Shown piece by piece: positions 17,906-26,883 of a DNA stretch of 64,000 bases; within the stretch, counting starts at the first letter, position 1, and every line of letters begins with the position of its first letter. Source of the DNA: Undibacterium sp. (GTDB lineage: Bacteria; Pseudomonadota; Gammaproteobacteria; Burkholderiales; Burkholderiaceae_D); assembly GCA_030645915.1 (NCBI GenBank), contig JAUSNO010000023.1, positions 1-64,000 on the forward strand, given 5' to 3'. The position numbers and the translations under genes were made by a program. Below the pieces are notes generated by a model. The model made no database searches. It was not told the origin of the DNA and was given only the letters and a program-made list of their open reading frames with translations.

Positions 17906-18372
17906 TCAATTGAGCTCGAGATCAGGACGCCAATATGCAAACCCTGTCCGTGGTCGGGCAGCACGTGAAATTCGACGTGCGGCACCTCAAGATCGAGGCT
18001 CACGCTGGCCAGCGCTTCTCCTGAGCATGTAAAACTAAAATGTGCCATGCCCATCACGCAATCTGCATGCGGGCTGCAGGCCGGAGTGGCTGGAAACCCG
18101 CATGGATAGTGCGCTCCGCCTAGTGCGTGCCGGGCTTGCCTGTTTTTGAAAAATACATCGTGTTGAACGTGTGAATGCCAAGCGGCAGCTATCGGTCGGT
18201 CAACATACAAAGACCATACGAACTCCTGCCAAATTGGGCGGTTCCTGTGTACCATGCTTATGGTGCATCTTTAGCATGCATTGTTCTTTAAAAGGGTTTC
18301 TGGCAACGATTCCTGTCAAAACATGAACCTAAATATTTTAGTTTTTTTAGCCTTAAGTTTGGAGTGCATAGC
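17906..18372. other. Repeat-bearing gap, possible gene relic
   Basis: Holds a family A repeat copy at 18042-18141. Just after the methyltransferase a short frame 17935-18024 encodes HVKFDVRHLKIEAHAGQ, which vaguely resembles a cupredoxin start but stops after 29 codons. Nothing else is recognised. Confidence 0.4.
18042..18141. repeat. Dispersed palindromic repeat family A
   Basis: A well-preserved copy: CACGCAATCTGCATGCGG, GCTGCAGGCCGGAGTGGC, then CCCGCATGGATAGTGCG and GCTCCGCCTAGTGCG. The left and right arms are imperfect inverted repeats. It shares the right half almost exactly with the copies at 31.6 and 47.3 kb. Confidence 0.8.
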
Positions 18373-19068
18373 ATGTTGAAATTTCATTGTTATTTTATTT
18401 TGCTTTTATTTGGCACGATTTCACTCCCGGCAGCTGCACAAAAAAATACCAGCTCCTTGCATCGGTGCGCAGGGTTTGACCAAAAAACGACTGTTGTCAT
18501 TGCAACGCATCAAGGCGGCTTTGAAATCAATAATAAAATGAGCAGCAGATTACTCAATACCAGGAGCAGCAGTTCTTATGCCGGCGATTACGTGGTTGGC
18601 CTGACCTCATTGCAATCGAGGACGCAAATAGATTTTGATGGCCCGGTCTGGCAAGACGAAGAAACCGGCGGTGAATGCTTTGCTCCGCGTATAGAAATCA
18701 GCCTTCAATATTCGCCGATTCAGGTTTTCGTCGGTAGCGAGTTTAAGCCCGGCACCTGTGGCTATGGCGCTATTCTCGAACATGAAAAACAACACGTTCG
18801 CCTTTATCAAGAAAATCTACCTCGTGTCGAAAACATATTACGCACACTGATGGAAAAACGTTTTGCCAACAAGCCACTGTATGCGCCATCCGGCCAAGCC
18901 AAACAGATGCTTGAAAATGAAATCGATACGCTCTGGAGACCGTTGATCAAAGCGGAATTTTTAAAAATACAGCTAGATCAAAATCAGCTTGATACCGATG
19001 ATGGGCTCGCTGCAGTAAGTTGGGCCTGTCTGGGCGAAGTCCAGAGAATTCTAGGCTTTCGGTATTAA
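18373..19068 (+). CDS. Secreted protein with HExxH zinc-protease-like motif
   Basis: A 231-aa protein with a signal peptide (hydrophobic to about residue 17, cleavage near PAAAQ). The motif ILEHEKQHVRLYQ contains HExxH, typical of zincin metallopeptidases. Two regions (HRCAGF, ECFAPRIEI and WACLGEV) carry cysteines that could form disulfides. The arrangement recalls DUF922-like putative peptidases, but I cannot name a family firmly. The ATG follows GGAG by 8 nt. Free-standing gene. Confidence 0.6.
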   Translation: MLKFHCYFILLLFGTISLPAAAQKNTSSLHRCAGFDQKTTVVIATHQGGFEINNKMSSRLLNTRSSSSYAGDYVVGLTSLQSRTQIDFDGPVWQDEETGGECFAPRIEISLQYSPIQVFVGSEFKPGTCGYGAILEHEKQHVRLYQENLPRVENILRTLMEKRFANKPLYAPSGQAKQMLENEIDTLWRPLIKAEFLKIQLDQNQLDTDDGLAAVSWACLGEVQRILGFRY

Positions 19069-19413
19069 ATTGTGAATGAGTATCTCTGGAAAGCAGTTGG
19101 TACAGAGTCGGCAGGGGCAAATTATTTTTGGCAAATTGGGTCAGCTTTTCTAGATTTTTTTGAACAGTAAAAAGAAGAAATCAACATCTCCTTCATGCAA
19201 TCTGCATGCGCTTTGCAGACGCGACATATAACGGATAAGGCGCGCTGGGCTAGCCTGGTTTTTAAATCCAAATGCTTTGAAAACTGCGAATCTGAGTTGT
19301 ATTTTTGGTTTAATGCCACATGCCGCAAGAAAAAATATTTGCATAAAATCGTCAAATCGAAACTTAATTGCCCTGGATTCTACGACCTGGCGTTAAGCGT
19401 ATAAAATTACGCC
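19069..19413. other. Gap with a diverged family A repeat
   Basis: Contains a degenerate copy of the family A repeat at 19192-19258 (CATGCAATCTGCATGCGC, TTTGCAGACGCG, then GGCGCGCTGGGC). Short open frames have no support. Confidence 0.45.
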
Positions 19414-19878
19414 ATGACTTCATTATTCACGGCCACTCTGGCTTATCTCAGTAAAATGTGCGGCCTTGAATCCGTCTCGTCTTTTCCGGCGCAGCATCCT
19501 TTTGCGCGCACCAGCTGGAATCCCTCCTACTTCGATATCGCTTACGGCATGAAGCCGGACAGGATCGAGCAGGCGCTATGCGATGCCATCCGCAATACGC
19601 CCAGTATTTTCGCCCACATCAGCAATCCCACCCCGCGTATGCAACGCAGCTTGCTCGCCGTGCTGCATGACAGCGTGCGGCGCAACGACGGCAATGCGGC
19701 TGAATGGGCGGCCTTGCTGATTGTCGCCTACGCCAGTCGCTACGTGCATGAGGTGGTGCCCGGCCTGCGCGCAGAAATAGCCGCCTCGGCCGGTGAGGCG
19801 CAGGCTGAGCGCGTGCGCAGCATGCTGGCATTTCTCGCCAATATGAAGGCGCCGTTTGATGTGATTGAAGTTGTTTAG
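19414..19878 (+). CDS. Hypothetical protein
   Basis: A 154-aa, mostly alpha-helical soluble protein I do not recognise. It has no signal peptide or metal motif; helices such as EWAALLIVAYASRYVHEVVPGLRAEIAA and AERVRSMLAFLANM suggest a compact helical bundle. Codon use (GC-rich third positions) is like that of real genes nearby, and it begins at ATG soon after an AT-rich promoter-like stretch. It could be lineage-specific. Confidence 0.55.
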   Translation: MTSLFTATLAYLSKMCGLESVSSFPAQHPFARTSWNPSYFDIAYGMKPDRIEQALCDAIRNTPSIFAHISNPTPRMQRSLLAVLHDSVRRNDGNAAEWAALLIVAYASRYVHEVVPGLRAEIAASAGEAQAERVRSMLAFLANMKAPFDVIEVV

Positions 19879-19940
19879 TACGGCGGTGCGGTAGTTTGAT
19901 ACTGTTTTTTCAGTTCAACATTTGGCGGACAATGTCGGGC

Positions 19941-19973
19941 AAAAAAATCGCCCAACTCTTAGGTTGGGCGATT
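19941..19973 (-). terminator. Terminator of the Cache-domain gene
   Basis: Read on the minus strand, AATCGCCCAACC and GTTGGGCGATT form an 11-bp stem followed by a T-run. It lies 36 nt after the stop codon at 20009. Confidence 0.85.
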
Positions 19974-20008
19974 GGGTGCTGATACATAATTGATTGCCGG
20001 TTACTGCC

Positions 20009-20476
20009 TTACTTATAAATGCCAACCCCAACAAAATAATTATCAACTTTTTCTACATAAGTTGATTTGGCCTCGAGCGCCTTACTGACCGGGTTGGGCC
20101 ACTTGTACTCGACCCAGCCACTCCCTTTACTTGAAGTCGCAGTCTTGATCATTTCCTTGATGATGAATTTATCATCAGAATCTTTTAATTCAATGAGGTT
20201 TTTACCGATCAGCTTAGGGTTTGCCCCATGCGCGGCATTGACGCCAGTCAGATCGTAGACCATGACATATAAATCCCGGTCATGAAATTTCTTGTCAGCC
20301 GGATCAGAAAAATCTGCAAGTGCTTTTTCTTTTCCAGCACTTTTAAAATGCGCTACTGCCTTTTTAACCATCGCCTGCGCCTGTTCCGAAGTACCTTTGT
20401 CATCCGCCGCAATACTCACTTGATGAAATCCAAGGATGAGAAGGCAAGAGACAAACAAGCAATTTAAGAATTTCAT
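20009..20476 (-). CDS. Periplasmic single-Cache-domain protein
   Basis: A 155-aa protein with an N-terminal signal peptide (cleavage near VSIAA). The remainder matches a small Cache (sCache_2-type) sensor domain: AVAHFKSAGKEKALADFSDP, FHDRDLYVMVYDLTGVNAAHGANPKLIGKNLIELKD, and GSGWVEYKWPNPVSKALEAKSTYVEKV. Such domains bind small molecules and are usually fused to receptors; here it stands alone, so it may be a free ligand-binding protein. Confidence 0.82.
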   Translation of the reverse strand: MKFLNCLFVSCLLILGFHQVSIAADDKGTSEQAQAMVKKAVAHFKSAGKEKALADFSDPADKKFHDRDLYVMVYDLTGVNAAHGANPKLIGKNLIELKDSDDKFIIKEMIKTATSSKGSGWVEYKWPNPVSKALEAKSTYVEKVDNYFVGVGIYK

Positions 20477-20636
20477 CAAATTTCTCCAAAAAGTAATCTT
20501 TCAAAAATCACGCGCAAGTGTGCGTAATGCAAAATCAGACTAAGTTACTTTTGAGGGAAATTCAAGGATAAAAAATGTGCTGTTGCACAATATCGGCGCG
20601 CCAATTTTATTATGGATGTACGCCGAAAAAGTAGTT

Positions 20637-20732
20637 TCGTAGGTTGCTCCATGCGCACCGATGCAGCAAAATCAAAAGCGGGTATTTGTTGATGAATATA
20701 AATATGATTGGTGCGCATGGCACACCTTACGA
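20637..20732. repeat. 96-bp palindromic element
   Basis: Left arm TCGTAGGTTGCTCCATGCGC and right arm GCGCATGGCACACCTTACGA are imperfect inverted repeats with a few mismatches, around an AT-rich centre. It looks like a small MITE or REP-type unit. Confidence 0.65.
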
Positions 20733-20786
20733 ACGATCGCTACGCTTCCTGAGGTTCGATACAATGGGCATGCCAAGTTTGCGTAG

Positions 20787-20812
20787 GTACGATTAGTGCA
20801 ACGTAATCGTAC
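20787..20812. repeat. Perfect 9-bp inverted repeat
   Basis: GTACGATTA and TAATCGTAC flank an 8-nt loop. A related sequence, GTGCGATTAGTCAACGCAC, follows about 35 nt later, suggesting a small repeat family. Confidence 0.65.
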
Positions 20813-20896
20813 GGTTGAATTCACGCAAGTTTCGAGGTTGAACATGCGTGCGATTAGTCAACGCACCTGCGTGGGCTATGCATGGCCGACACAAAT

Positions 20897-20927
20897 AAAA
20901 AAACCTGCTTCATTCAGCAGGTTTTTT
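20897..20927 (-). terminator. Bidirectional terminator after the PEP-CTERM gene
   Basis: An A-run, CCTGC, an 8-nt loop, GCAGG and a T-run form a symmetric terminator 23 nt past the stop codon on the minus strand. Confidence 0.85.
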
Positions 20928-20949
20928 ATTGACAACAGCAATTGCAGGA

Positions 20950-21540
20950 TTAGTTCTTTTGGTTCTTTTTACGGCGGCTTGCTGACATGCCCAATAAGCC
21001 GATGCTCAGCAAAGCCAGGCTGATTGGTTCTGGCACTTTAGATGCCGTCATGTTTAGATTATCGATACTGAAATGTGAACCGGTGTTCACCAGATGAACG
21101 CGGTAAAGATCACTGAACCCAGCGAAAGCAGTATCCAGATGTATCGTCGAGCCAGACATAACATAGGTCGCGACCAGAACGTTTGCCGCGTTGTAGCCAG
21201 TCCATGTGCCAATTGCGCCAGAAGATGCAAAGGACACGTCCACTGCATTTAAGTCAAATCCCAAACCGCCGAAATTGAAGTCAAAGCTGCTGTTGTTGAA
21301 GGCGCTAGGGTCAAGGTGAAGTTGTCCGGCAGATGGATAACCCCAAAAGTTTCCACCGCTGGTTGATACTGCGGTGATGCCGTTCTCTGTGTAGCTAGGC
21401 ATGGCCGTTGACGAGCCAGGGATGCCGGAGAATGTCATGATTGCTGCTGACGCAGCACTGCTAGATACTACCAGTGCAACAGCACAGGAAAGTTTGAAAG
21501 CGAACGACTTCAGTACTGATGCTTTGGTCTGGGTTTTCAT
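20950..21540 (-). CDS. PEP-CTERM sorting-domain protein
   Basis: A 196-aa exported protein. It has an N-terminal signal peptide (SCAVALVVSSSAASAA) and a C-terminal sorting signal VPEPISLALLSIGLLGMSASRRKK: the PEP motif, a hydrophobic helix and a basic end. Such proteins are processed by an exosortase and displayed in the envelope or exopolysaccharide. The middle part (FNFGGLGFDLNAVDVSF, then WTGYNAANVLVATYVMSGS) resembles an extracellular beta-sandwich. The exosortase itself is not in this window. Confidence 0.9.
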   Translation of the reverse strand: MKTQTKASVLKSFAFKLSCAVALVVSSSAASAAIMTFSGIPGSSTAMPSYTENGITAVSTSGGNFWGYPSAGQLHLDPSAFNNSSFDFNFGGLGFDLNAVDVSFASSGAIGTWTGYNAANVLVATYVMSGSTIHLDTAFAGFSDLYRVHLVNTGSHFSIDNLNMTASKVPEPISLALLSIGLLGMSASRRKKNQKN

Positions 21541-21775
21541 GTTTTTATACCTTGTTATGATTCGTGGGGGATCCCGAAAGTTATAAAGGCAATTTCCATG
21601 CCCACCGCCTAAAGTTGAATAGATTCATGTGGTTAGCGCAAAGCACATCGATTTTTTACTGCGATTTGTAAATGTTTTCGACAGAAAAAGTAAATGTGTC
21701 AGCGCCGACGTAATAAGCTGGTCAGCAAGCACGTCGGCATCGTCGCCAGTCCAATAGCGCGAGCAAATGCAACAA

Positions 21776-24604
21776 CTACGCCCGCAAATCCTTCACCTTC
21801 TCCACTTTACGCTGCAAGACAAAAATCGGTTGTGCCCACTCGGTGTCTTTTTTCTTTTTGCTGGTAATCAGCGTTAATTCCGAAGGATCGTAGACATCGG
21901 TGTTGTGTGTTAGCGGGGTGGTCATCAGGTATTGTGCGTCGGTGTTTTTCAGGAACTCGCCGACCAGCTGGATGTTGCGTATATCCAGATGGGCGAAGGG
22001 TTCGTCGATGAAGACGAAGCCGCCTGAGCCGTCTTCTGATTTTAATAGGCCGATTAACAGGATCAGCGATTTCATGACCTGTTGGCCGCCGGAGGCTTCG
22101 CCGTCGTTCATGCCTATTGGGCCTTTGCCGTCGAACTTGAAGCGTACGTGCAGGCCGGCTTGGGCTAGTTGTATGTCGTCATTCTCTAGCTTGACGGGAT
22201 CGGTGTGCACCTCGATGCCTGCCAGCTCGCCGAGTTGCTTGATGTTCTTGCTATAGGATTTAATCGTGTAGCGCAGCCTGTCCATGTAGGCGCTGCGGGC
22301 GTTGACGGTGGCTTCCATGGCGCGGTTATTCTGGTAGCGGCGCTCGTCGGTTTCGGCCTGGCGTCCTTGCAGTAAAGTGTTAAGGCGCACGTATTGATCG
22401 ACTACATTGGCATCGACTTCCCAATCATCTTTGGCCAGAATATTACCGAGGCTGCGCAGGCGCAGTTCGATCTGGTGGGCGTTTTCATGTTCAGCCACCA
22501 GCTCTCTTCTGTGCGAGCTGCGCTTCCAGTTATGCGGCAAGGTGTGCCAGGTTTCTCGCATGGATTTAAGCGTTTCGAATTGTGCCTTGCGCTCTTCGAG
22601 CTGGCGCTTTTCTGAGCCGCGTAATTGCGCTTCCGCGTCGCTAATCGCTGCCTTGGCTTGTTCCCATTTCAAATGCGCTACCGTGCGTTGCTCGGTGGCG
22701 GATTTCAGCAAGGGCGAGATTTCGCCTAGACGGCTACCGACCTCGATACGCTGTTGTCTTAGCGGCTGGATATGGTGGCTGGCTTCTTCAAATTCTGCAT
22801 GGCGCGCGCTGAGTTCCTTGGCCGCATCGACGCCCGCTAACCTGGCCTTGAAGGCGCTGATTTCGCCGGCGAGTTTGCTGATGTTGATGGTGAGTTGGTC
22901 TTCTTGCGATTGCAGGCGTGGCAATGAGCGTTGCAGGGCCTCCAGCCTCTGCGTGCGACCGGCGCTGCCGAAGCGATAGCGCGAGGCTTCGACAAACAGT
23001 GAGCGGCCACCGCGGCGTTCAAAATGGTAAGCGTCGGGCGTGATCCATTCTTGCGACTTCGACTGCTTCATGCCTACATCAATGTTATCGACGGTATCAA
23101 TCCGCTGCAGTTGCTCGATCAGCCAGGCCGGTGCTTGCGCGGTGAAGTTAACCACCGACAGCAGGCTCTTGTCCTTGACCACGGGCGCGTTGATGCGGTC
23201 GGGCACGATGAAGTGGCTGTAACGCTGCTTCTCGCCGATGCGATAGGCGGCGCTGGCGTCGCTGGCCTTGTCTAGCAAGATCACCGAGGTGTAGCCGCGC
23301 AAGACGCCTTCGACTGCGCCTTGCCATTTTTGGTCTGTGACTTCGACGATCTCCGGCAACATGCTGTGCGCGATGCTGGCGTCATTCAATGCACGGCGCA
23401 TGGCGCGCACGTTCTCAGGGTCAGCCAGAGCAGTCTTGCCTTGCAAGGCGCTGATGGTTTCCATCTCAGATGCGATACGGGTGGAGAGGGCGTCGCGCTC
23501 TTGTTTTTGGCGCGAGAGTTCGGCTTCCTTTTTCTCCAGATCATCGGCCACGTTGGCGATGTCGGCATCGGCTTCTGCAGCCAGTTTTTGCAGACGGGTT
23601 TTTTGTTCCAGCAGGCTTTCTTGCGGCTTGAGTTTGGTATTGATGTGCTGGAGTTTTTCGCGCAGTGCGGATTCTTCCGCTTCCAGCGCCGCTTCATGTT
23701 GTTGCGCTTCTGTGCGGGTTTGCGCCTGCATCGCGAGGCTGCCGCGCCGTTCGGAGAGGCCATCTTCCTGCGTCTTCAAAAAGCGTTTGCTGCCACGCAG
23801 AGATTGGCTGGTGGCGGCAGCGTGTTCCAGCGCTTCGTGGTATTGCAGTGTCGGGAGAATCTCTTCCTGCAAATCGCGTTTTTCCTTGTTCAGCGCTTCC
23901 CACTGATGGTAGTTGGCGACGCGCAGGCGCAGGCCTTCCAGATTGGTTTTTGCACCTTCAAATTCGGTCTCGAAATGCTGCAACTCGGTTTCGGTATCGC
24001 GCTGATGACGCTTGGCATCGTCGTAGGCGTCCAAGACTTCCTTGTCGCCGAAAACCTGAAACACCAGGTCGAGCAATTGACGCGGGGCGTATTCGCACAG
24101 CTTGTCGGTCTCGCCTTGCTCCAGTGCCAGCACCTTGCCCATCGCGCTCGACAGGCCTGCATGCGAGAGGCGCTTGCGGTAGTTTTCTACACCCAACCAG
24201 TCATTGGCTTCCTGTACGTCTTCTATCTCGACTTTGCCGCCGCGCATCAGGTATTGGCGCTTCCAGTCGCCGCCATTTTTCTCTATTTTGCAAAACAGCG
24301 TGACGTCATCGTCGTATAAACCGGACAGGCGGAAAGGGCGGTTGGAAATCTGCGGGCCGACCGCGCTGTTATCAACGACAGCGCGTATCCACGAATTTTG
24401 CTGGCCGGAATGGCGCGCATAGTGTTTGTAGGATCTGCCCATCGAGCATTCAAGACCAAACAGCGTGCGCAGCGCATCGAGCAGTGTGGTCTTGCCGCTG
24501 CCGTTTTGCCCGGCGATGGTGATGATCTTGGCATCGAGCGGGATGTTCTTGATACGCTGCCAGTAATCCCAGTGCACCAGTTCTAGCGATTTAATATGAA
24601 ACAT
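21776..24604 (-). CDS. mksB: SMC-like condensin ATPase, MksB-type
   Basis: A 942-aa SMC-superfamily ATPase. Walker A GQNGSGKTT is at 32-40, the ABC signature SGGQQ at about 838 and Walker B VFIDEPFAHLD at 864-874. Two long coiled coils (about 190-400 and 540-740) flank a hinge-like domain (about 405-540). The length is shorter than canonical SMC or MukB and fits the Mks (MukB-like) group of Pseudomonas. It is the last gene of a three-gene operon with an E-like and an F-like subunit, with a 5-nt gap. The expected role is DNA loop extrusion in chromosome segregation or plasmid restriction. Confidence 0.8.
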   Translation of the reverse strand: MFHIKSLELVHWDYWQRIKNIPLDAKIITIAGQNGSGKTTLLDALRTLFGLECSMGRSYKHYARHSGQQNSWIRAVVDNSAVGPQISNRPFRLSGLYDDDVTLFCKIEKNGGDWKRQYLMRGGKVEIEDVQEANDWLGVENYRKRLSHAGLSSAMGKVLALEQGETDKLCEYAPRQLLDLVFQVFGDKEVLDAYDDAKRHQRDTETELQHFETEFEGAKTNLEGLRLRVANYHQWEALNKEKRDLQEEILPTLQYHEALEHAAATSQSLRGSKRFLKTQEDGLSERRGSLAMQAQTRTEAQQHEAALEAEESALREKLQHINTKLKPQESLLEQKTRLQKLAAEADADIANVADDLEKKEAELSRQKQERDALSTRIASEMETISALQGKTALADPENVRAMRRALNDASIAHSMLPEIVEVTDQKWQGAVEGVLRGYTSVILLDKASDASAAYRIGEKQRYSHFIVPDRINAPVVKDKSLLSVVNFTAQAPAWLIEQLQRIDTVDNIDVGMKQSKSQEWITPDAYHFERRGGRSLFVEASRYRFGSAGRTQRLEALQRSLPRLQSQEDQLTINISKLAGEISAFKARLAGVDAAKELSARHAEFEEASHHIQPLRQQRIEVGSRLGEISPLLKSATEQRTVAHLKWEQAKAAISDAEAQLRGSEKRQLEERKAQFETLKSMRETWHTLPHNWKRSSHRRELVAEHENAHQIELRLRSLGNILAKDDWEVDANVVDQYVRLNTLLQGRQAETDERRYQNNRAMEATVNARSAYMDRLRYTIKSYSKNIKQLGELAGIEVHTDPVKLENDDIQLAQAGLHVRFKFDGKGPIGMNDGEASGGQQVMKSLILLIGLLKSEDGSGGFVFIDEPFAHLDIRNIQLVGEFLKNTDAQYLMTTPLTHNTDVYDPSELTLITSKKKKDTEWAQPIFVLQRKVEKVKDLRA

Positions 24605-24609
24605 AGTTG

Positions 24610-25341
24610 TTATTCTTCTTCAGGGGTATCGATAGCGTCAGTTGCTGCTGCAACTGCTTCAGGAGCGATCTCAGCTTTAAGTTCAGGCACTAGCTCCAGC
24701 ACGGCAGGCGTGCGTTGCACGTGATGCGGGAAAATGTCCGACAGCGCGCCGTTGATGATGCGGTCTTTCAGCGCGTCGGTATCCATCATCAGATCGAGTA
24801 GCGGGCCTTCGTGGATCAGGTCGGCTTTGCGTTCGATAAAGCCTAGTCGCGCCAGTTGACCCAGGTTCATGTCCATGCGGGTTTTTTTGCCGAGTTTGTC
24901 GCCAAAATCCGCCAGCAGGGCGCGGTAAGACACGCCCATCGAGGTCTCTTCTGCCCGTGGCATGGGTTTCTCTTTGCCGAACATGTCGTTCTGTTCTTCT
25001 TCGGCCAGCTGGTGCGCCTCTTGTCTTTCGCGCTTGGGTAAAATGATCAGCGCCCACAACACGACCAAGAGCGCGACGCCATCACGCGCCAAGCTGAAAT
25101 TATTGTTTTGCCAGGTCTCCTTGGTGCCGAATACTTTTGATTCGCTGTCACGCGTCAAGGCCAGCGTGACGTGATCGGCGTAGACGTTATCCAGAAATTT
25201 CATGCCGCAGGCTTTCAGGCGCAAGTCGACTTCGGCGCGGAAAGTTTCATCCGACAGGGCGCGCTTGACCAGCTTGTCTTCGCGGCGCAGGGTCTGATGC
25301 GCGAGCAGGCGCGCGATCAGGATTTGTGCATCTTCAGTCAT
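24610..25341 (-). CDS. mksE: Condensin accessory subunit, MksE-like (KITE)
   Basis: A 243-aa protein between the SMC gene and the kleisin-like gene. It overlaps the upstream gene by 8 nt (ATGACTGA), so translation is coupled. Position and size match MksE, the winged-helix KITE subunit that binds the kleisin. Seen: an N-terminal helical part (ILIARLLAHQTLRREDKLVKRAL), a hydrophobic strand GVALLVVLWALIILPKRER and an acidic tail. The assignment rests mainly on gene order. Confidence 0.72.
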   Translation of the reverse strand: MTEDAQILIARLLAHQTLRREDKLVKRALSDETFRAEVDLRLKACGMKFLDNVYADHVTLALTRDSESKVFGTKETWQNNNFSLARDGVALLVVLWALIILPKRERQEAHQLAEEEQNDMFGKEKPMPRAEETSMGVSYRALLADFGDKLGKKTRMDMNLGQLARLGFIERKADLIHEGPLLDLMMDTDALKDRIINGALSDIFPHHVQRTPAVLELVPELKAEIAPEAVAAATDAIDTPEEE

Positions 25342-26680
25342 CGTGTTTCTCTTCTGGTTCTGTTGTTTCTGTGTTGTCTGTTGTGGAGGCTAGGCTGGCA
25401 ATCGACATTGCCGCCACGTGCTCGGCGTGGACTTTTTGCATCTTGTCCTTGGATCTGAATTCCAGCGGCAAGCGTGCCAGTGCCGCAGTCGCGCCTTGCA
25501 AGGCAGATTCGTTGATGTCGCCCAACAGCGGCAACAGCGAGGCGCGGTACGAGGCAATCGCAAAACTGGCGGGCAATAAAATTTCTTGCAACGGTGTGGG
25601 CTTGTCTGTCGGTTTCGTGCCGGTCAATAATGCCAGCCAGTGATCCAGTTCCAGTAGGGCGTCGCTGTCATCCTTGGCGATTTCCGGGGCGTTTTCGCCT
25701 TCCGGCAAGGCGCCGCCGACAGCGGACACGCGGTGGGCCAGCAATTCGCTTTCTGCCACGTCGATCATCTCCGACGGCGTAATAAACAGAGGCGTGACCG
25801 GGTGCGCCAGCGCATTGTCGGCCAGCGATGCCAGGTCGTCGCGTTGCAAGAGCCAGGTCTTGATGTCGGTGGTGGAGAGGCCAGATTGCCCCAGATGCAC
25901 GCGTTGCCGCTCGATCTGGTTCAGTGCGCGCGAGAACATCCCTTGCATATTCAACAGCGCACTTTGGGCGCGGCCTATCGCCTGCGCCGCCCTGTGCGTG
26001 GCGGAATCGGCGCGGCTGTCATTGGTAATCGCATGAATAATTTGCGAACCTTTTTCTACCCAATCGCAGGCGGTATGCCATTTTTGCTGCGCCGTGCGCA
26101 GCTGGAATTCCGAGCCCGAGGCAATCGCATCGGAGAATTCTTCGGTCAGCTCGATCAAACGTCCGAGCAGATGATGCAACTGCTCGACTGAGACACCGCC
26201 AACCGCCTGCGCACCGGCTACCTGCGTCAGCATGTAGCTCATCTCGGCCTGGTCGCCTTGCTGCTCGACTTGCAGCAACGATTCAATCGCTGCCAGTACA
26301 TTGCGCGCAGTGGGCGTGATGCGGTACACCGACTGGCTGGCATCCCAGACCAACAGGCCGGTAGTGCGCAGGCGCGACAGCACGGTTTCGAGCGCATCGG
26401 CTTCCAGATAGCCGAGTTTGGCATTGATGTCGGCACGCGACAGCGCCGGCGTCTCTACATCGGCCGTCAGCTCGCGCAGCACCAGCAGACGCAAGAGCAC
26501 GCCGTTAAATCCGCCGTGAAACAGCGCCGTAAACGCTTGCAACACAGGCTGGGCGCGCCTTAGCGGCGAAACAGCGGCGACATCGTCAGGGGTAATGCCA
26601 GATTTGAAATAGGTCTGCAGAGCGAGATCATGGTCGGTCTGATCGGTCTGGACAGGGGTTTCTTCACTTAAATTTTGCAT
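25334..26680 (-). CDS. mksF: Condensin kleisin-like subunit, MksF-like
   Basis: A 448-aa protein that heads the operon. The N-terminus has a winged-helix-like segment (LLVLRELTADVETPALSRADINAKLGYLEADALETVLSRLRTTGLLVWD), followed by a long helical middle and a C-terminal part rich in Ala, Glu and Thr. This architecture and the order F-E-B match MukF/MksF kleisins that bridge the SMC heads. No MksG/JetD nuclease gene follows or precedes. Confidence 0.72.
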   Translation of the reverse strand: MQNLSEETPVQTDQTDHDLALQTYFKSGITPDDVAAVSPLRRAQPVLQAFTALFHGGFNGVLLRLLVLRELTADVETPALSRADINAKLGYLEADALETVLSRLRTTGLLVWDASQSVYRITPTARNVLAAIESLLQVEQQGDQAEMSYMLTQVAGAQAVGGVSVEQLHHLLGRLIELTEEFSDAIASGSEFQLRTAQQKWHTACDWVEKGSQIIHAITNDSRADSATHRAAQAIGRAQSALLNMQGMFSRALNQIERQRVHLGQSGLSTTDIKTWLLQRDDLASLADNALAHPVTPLFITPSEMIDVAESELLAHRVSAVGGALPEGENAPEIAKDDSDALLELDHWLALLTGTKPTDKPTPLQEILLPASFAIASYRASLLPLLGDINESALQGATAALARLPLEFRSKDKMQKVHAEHVAAMSIASLASTTDNTETTEPEEKHDD

Positions 26681-26883
26681 GCCGCATTTTACCCGCTTGC
26701 AGGCTGATTGAATATTGTCAGGGGTTTAATTAAAAATGTTAATTTGCCATTGAAAATGTGCCGGACTATTGCGCCTTCTGGCAATCGGCACAAGTTATCC
26801 CAATATGTAAGAAAATAGCTTCAGATCAGACCAATGCAAGATGAAGTAAAGATTCCGTATTTAAACCACGACAGGAAAGAACC

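Larger units (their letters stand above)
20477..20949. other. Gap carrying several palindromes
   Basis: About 470 bp with an imperfect 26-bp inverted repeat (20637-20732), a perfect 9-bp hairpin (20787-20812), a related GTGCG/CGCAC hairpin near 20840-20870, and the terminator of the PEP-CTERM gene. No coding region is supported. Confidence 0.6.

Noticed and set aside
17935-18024. Short frame encoding HVKFDVRHLKIEAHAGQ, faintly like the start of a cupredoxin
   Set aside because: Only 29 codons, no copper ligands, and the opposite strand looks equally protein-like because of a palindrome; not enough to call a pseudogene.
23321-24319. Long plus-strand frames opposite the SMC gene
   Set aside because: They are antisense shadows of a coiled-coil gene with strong codon bias and have no domain features.
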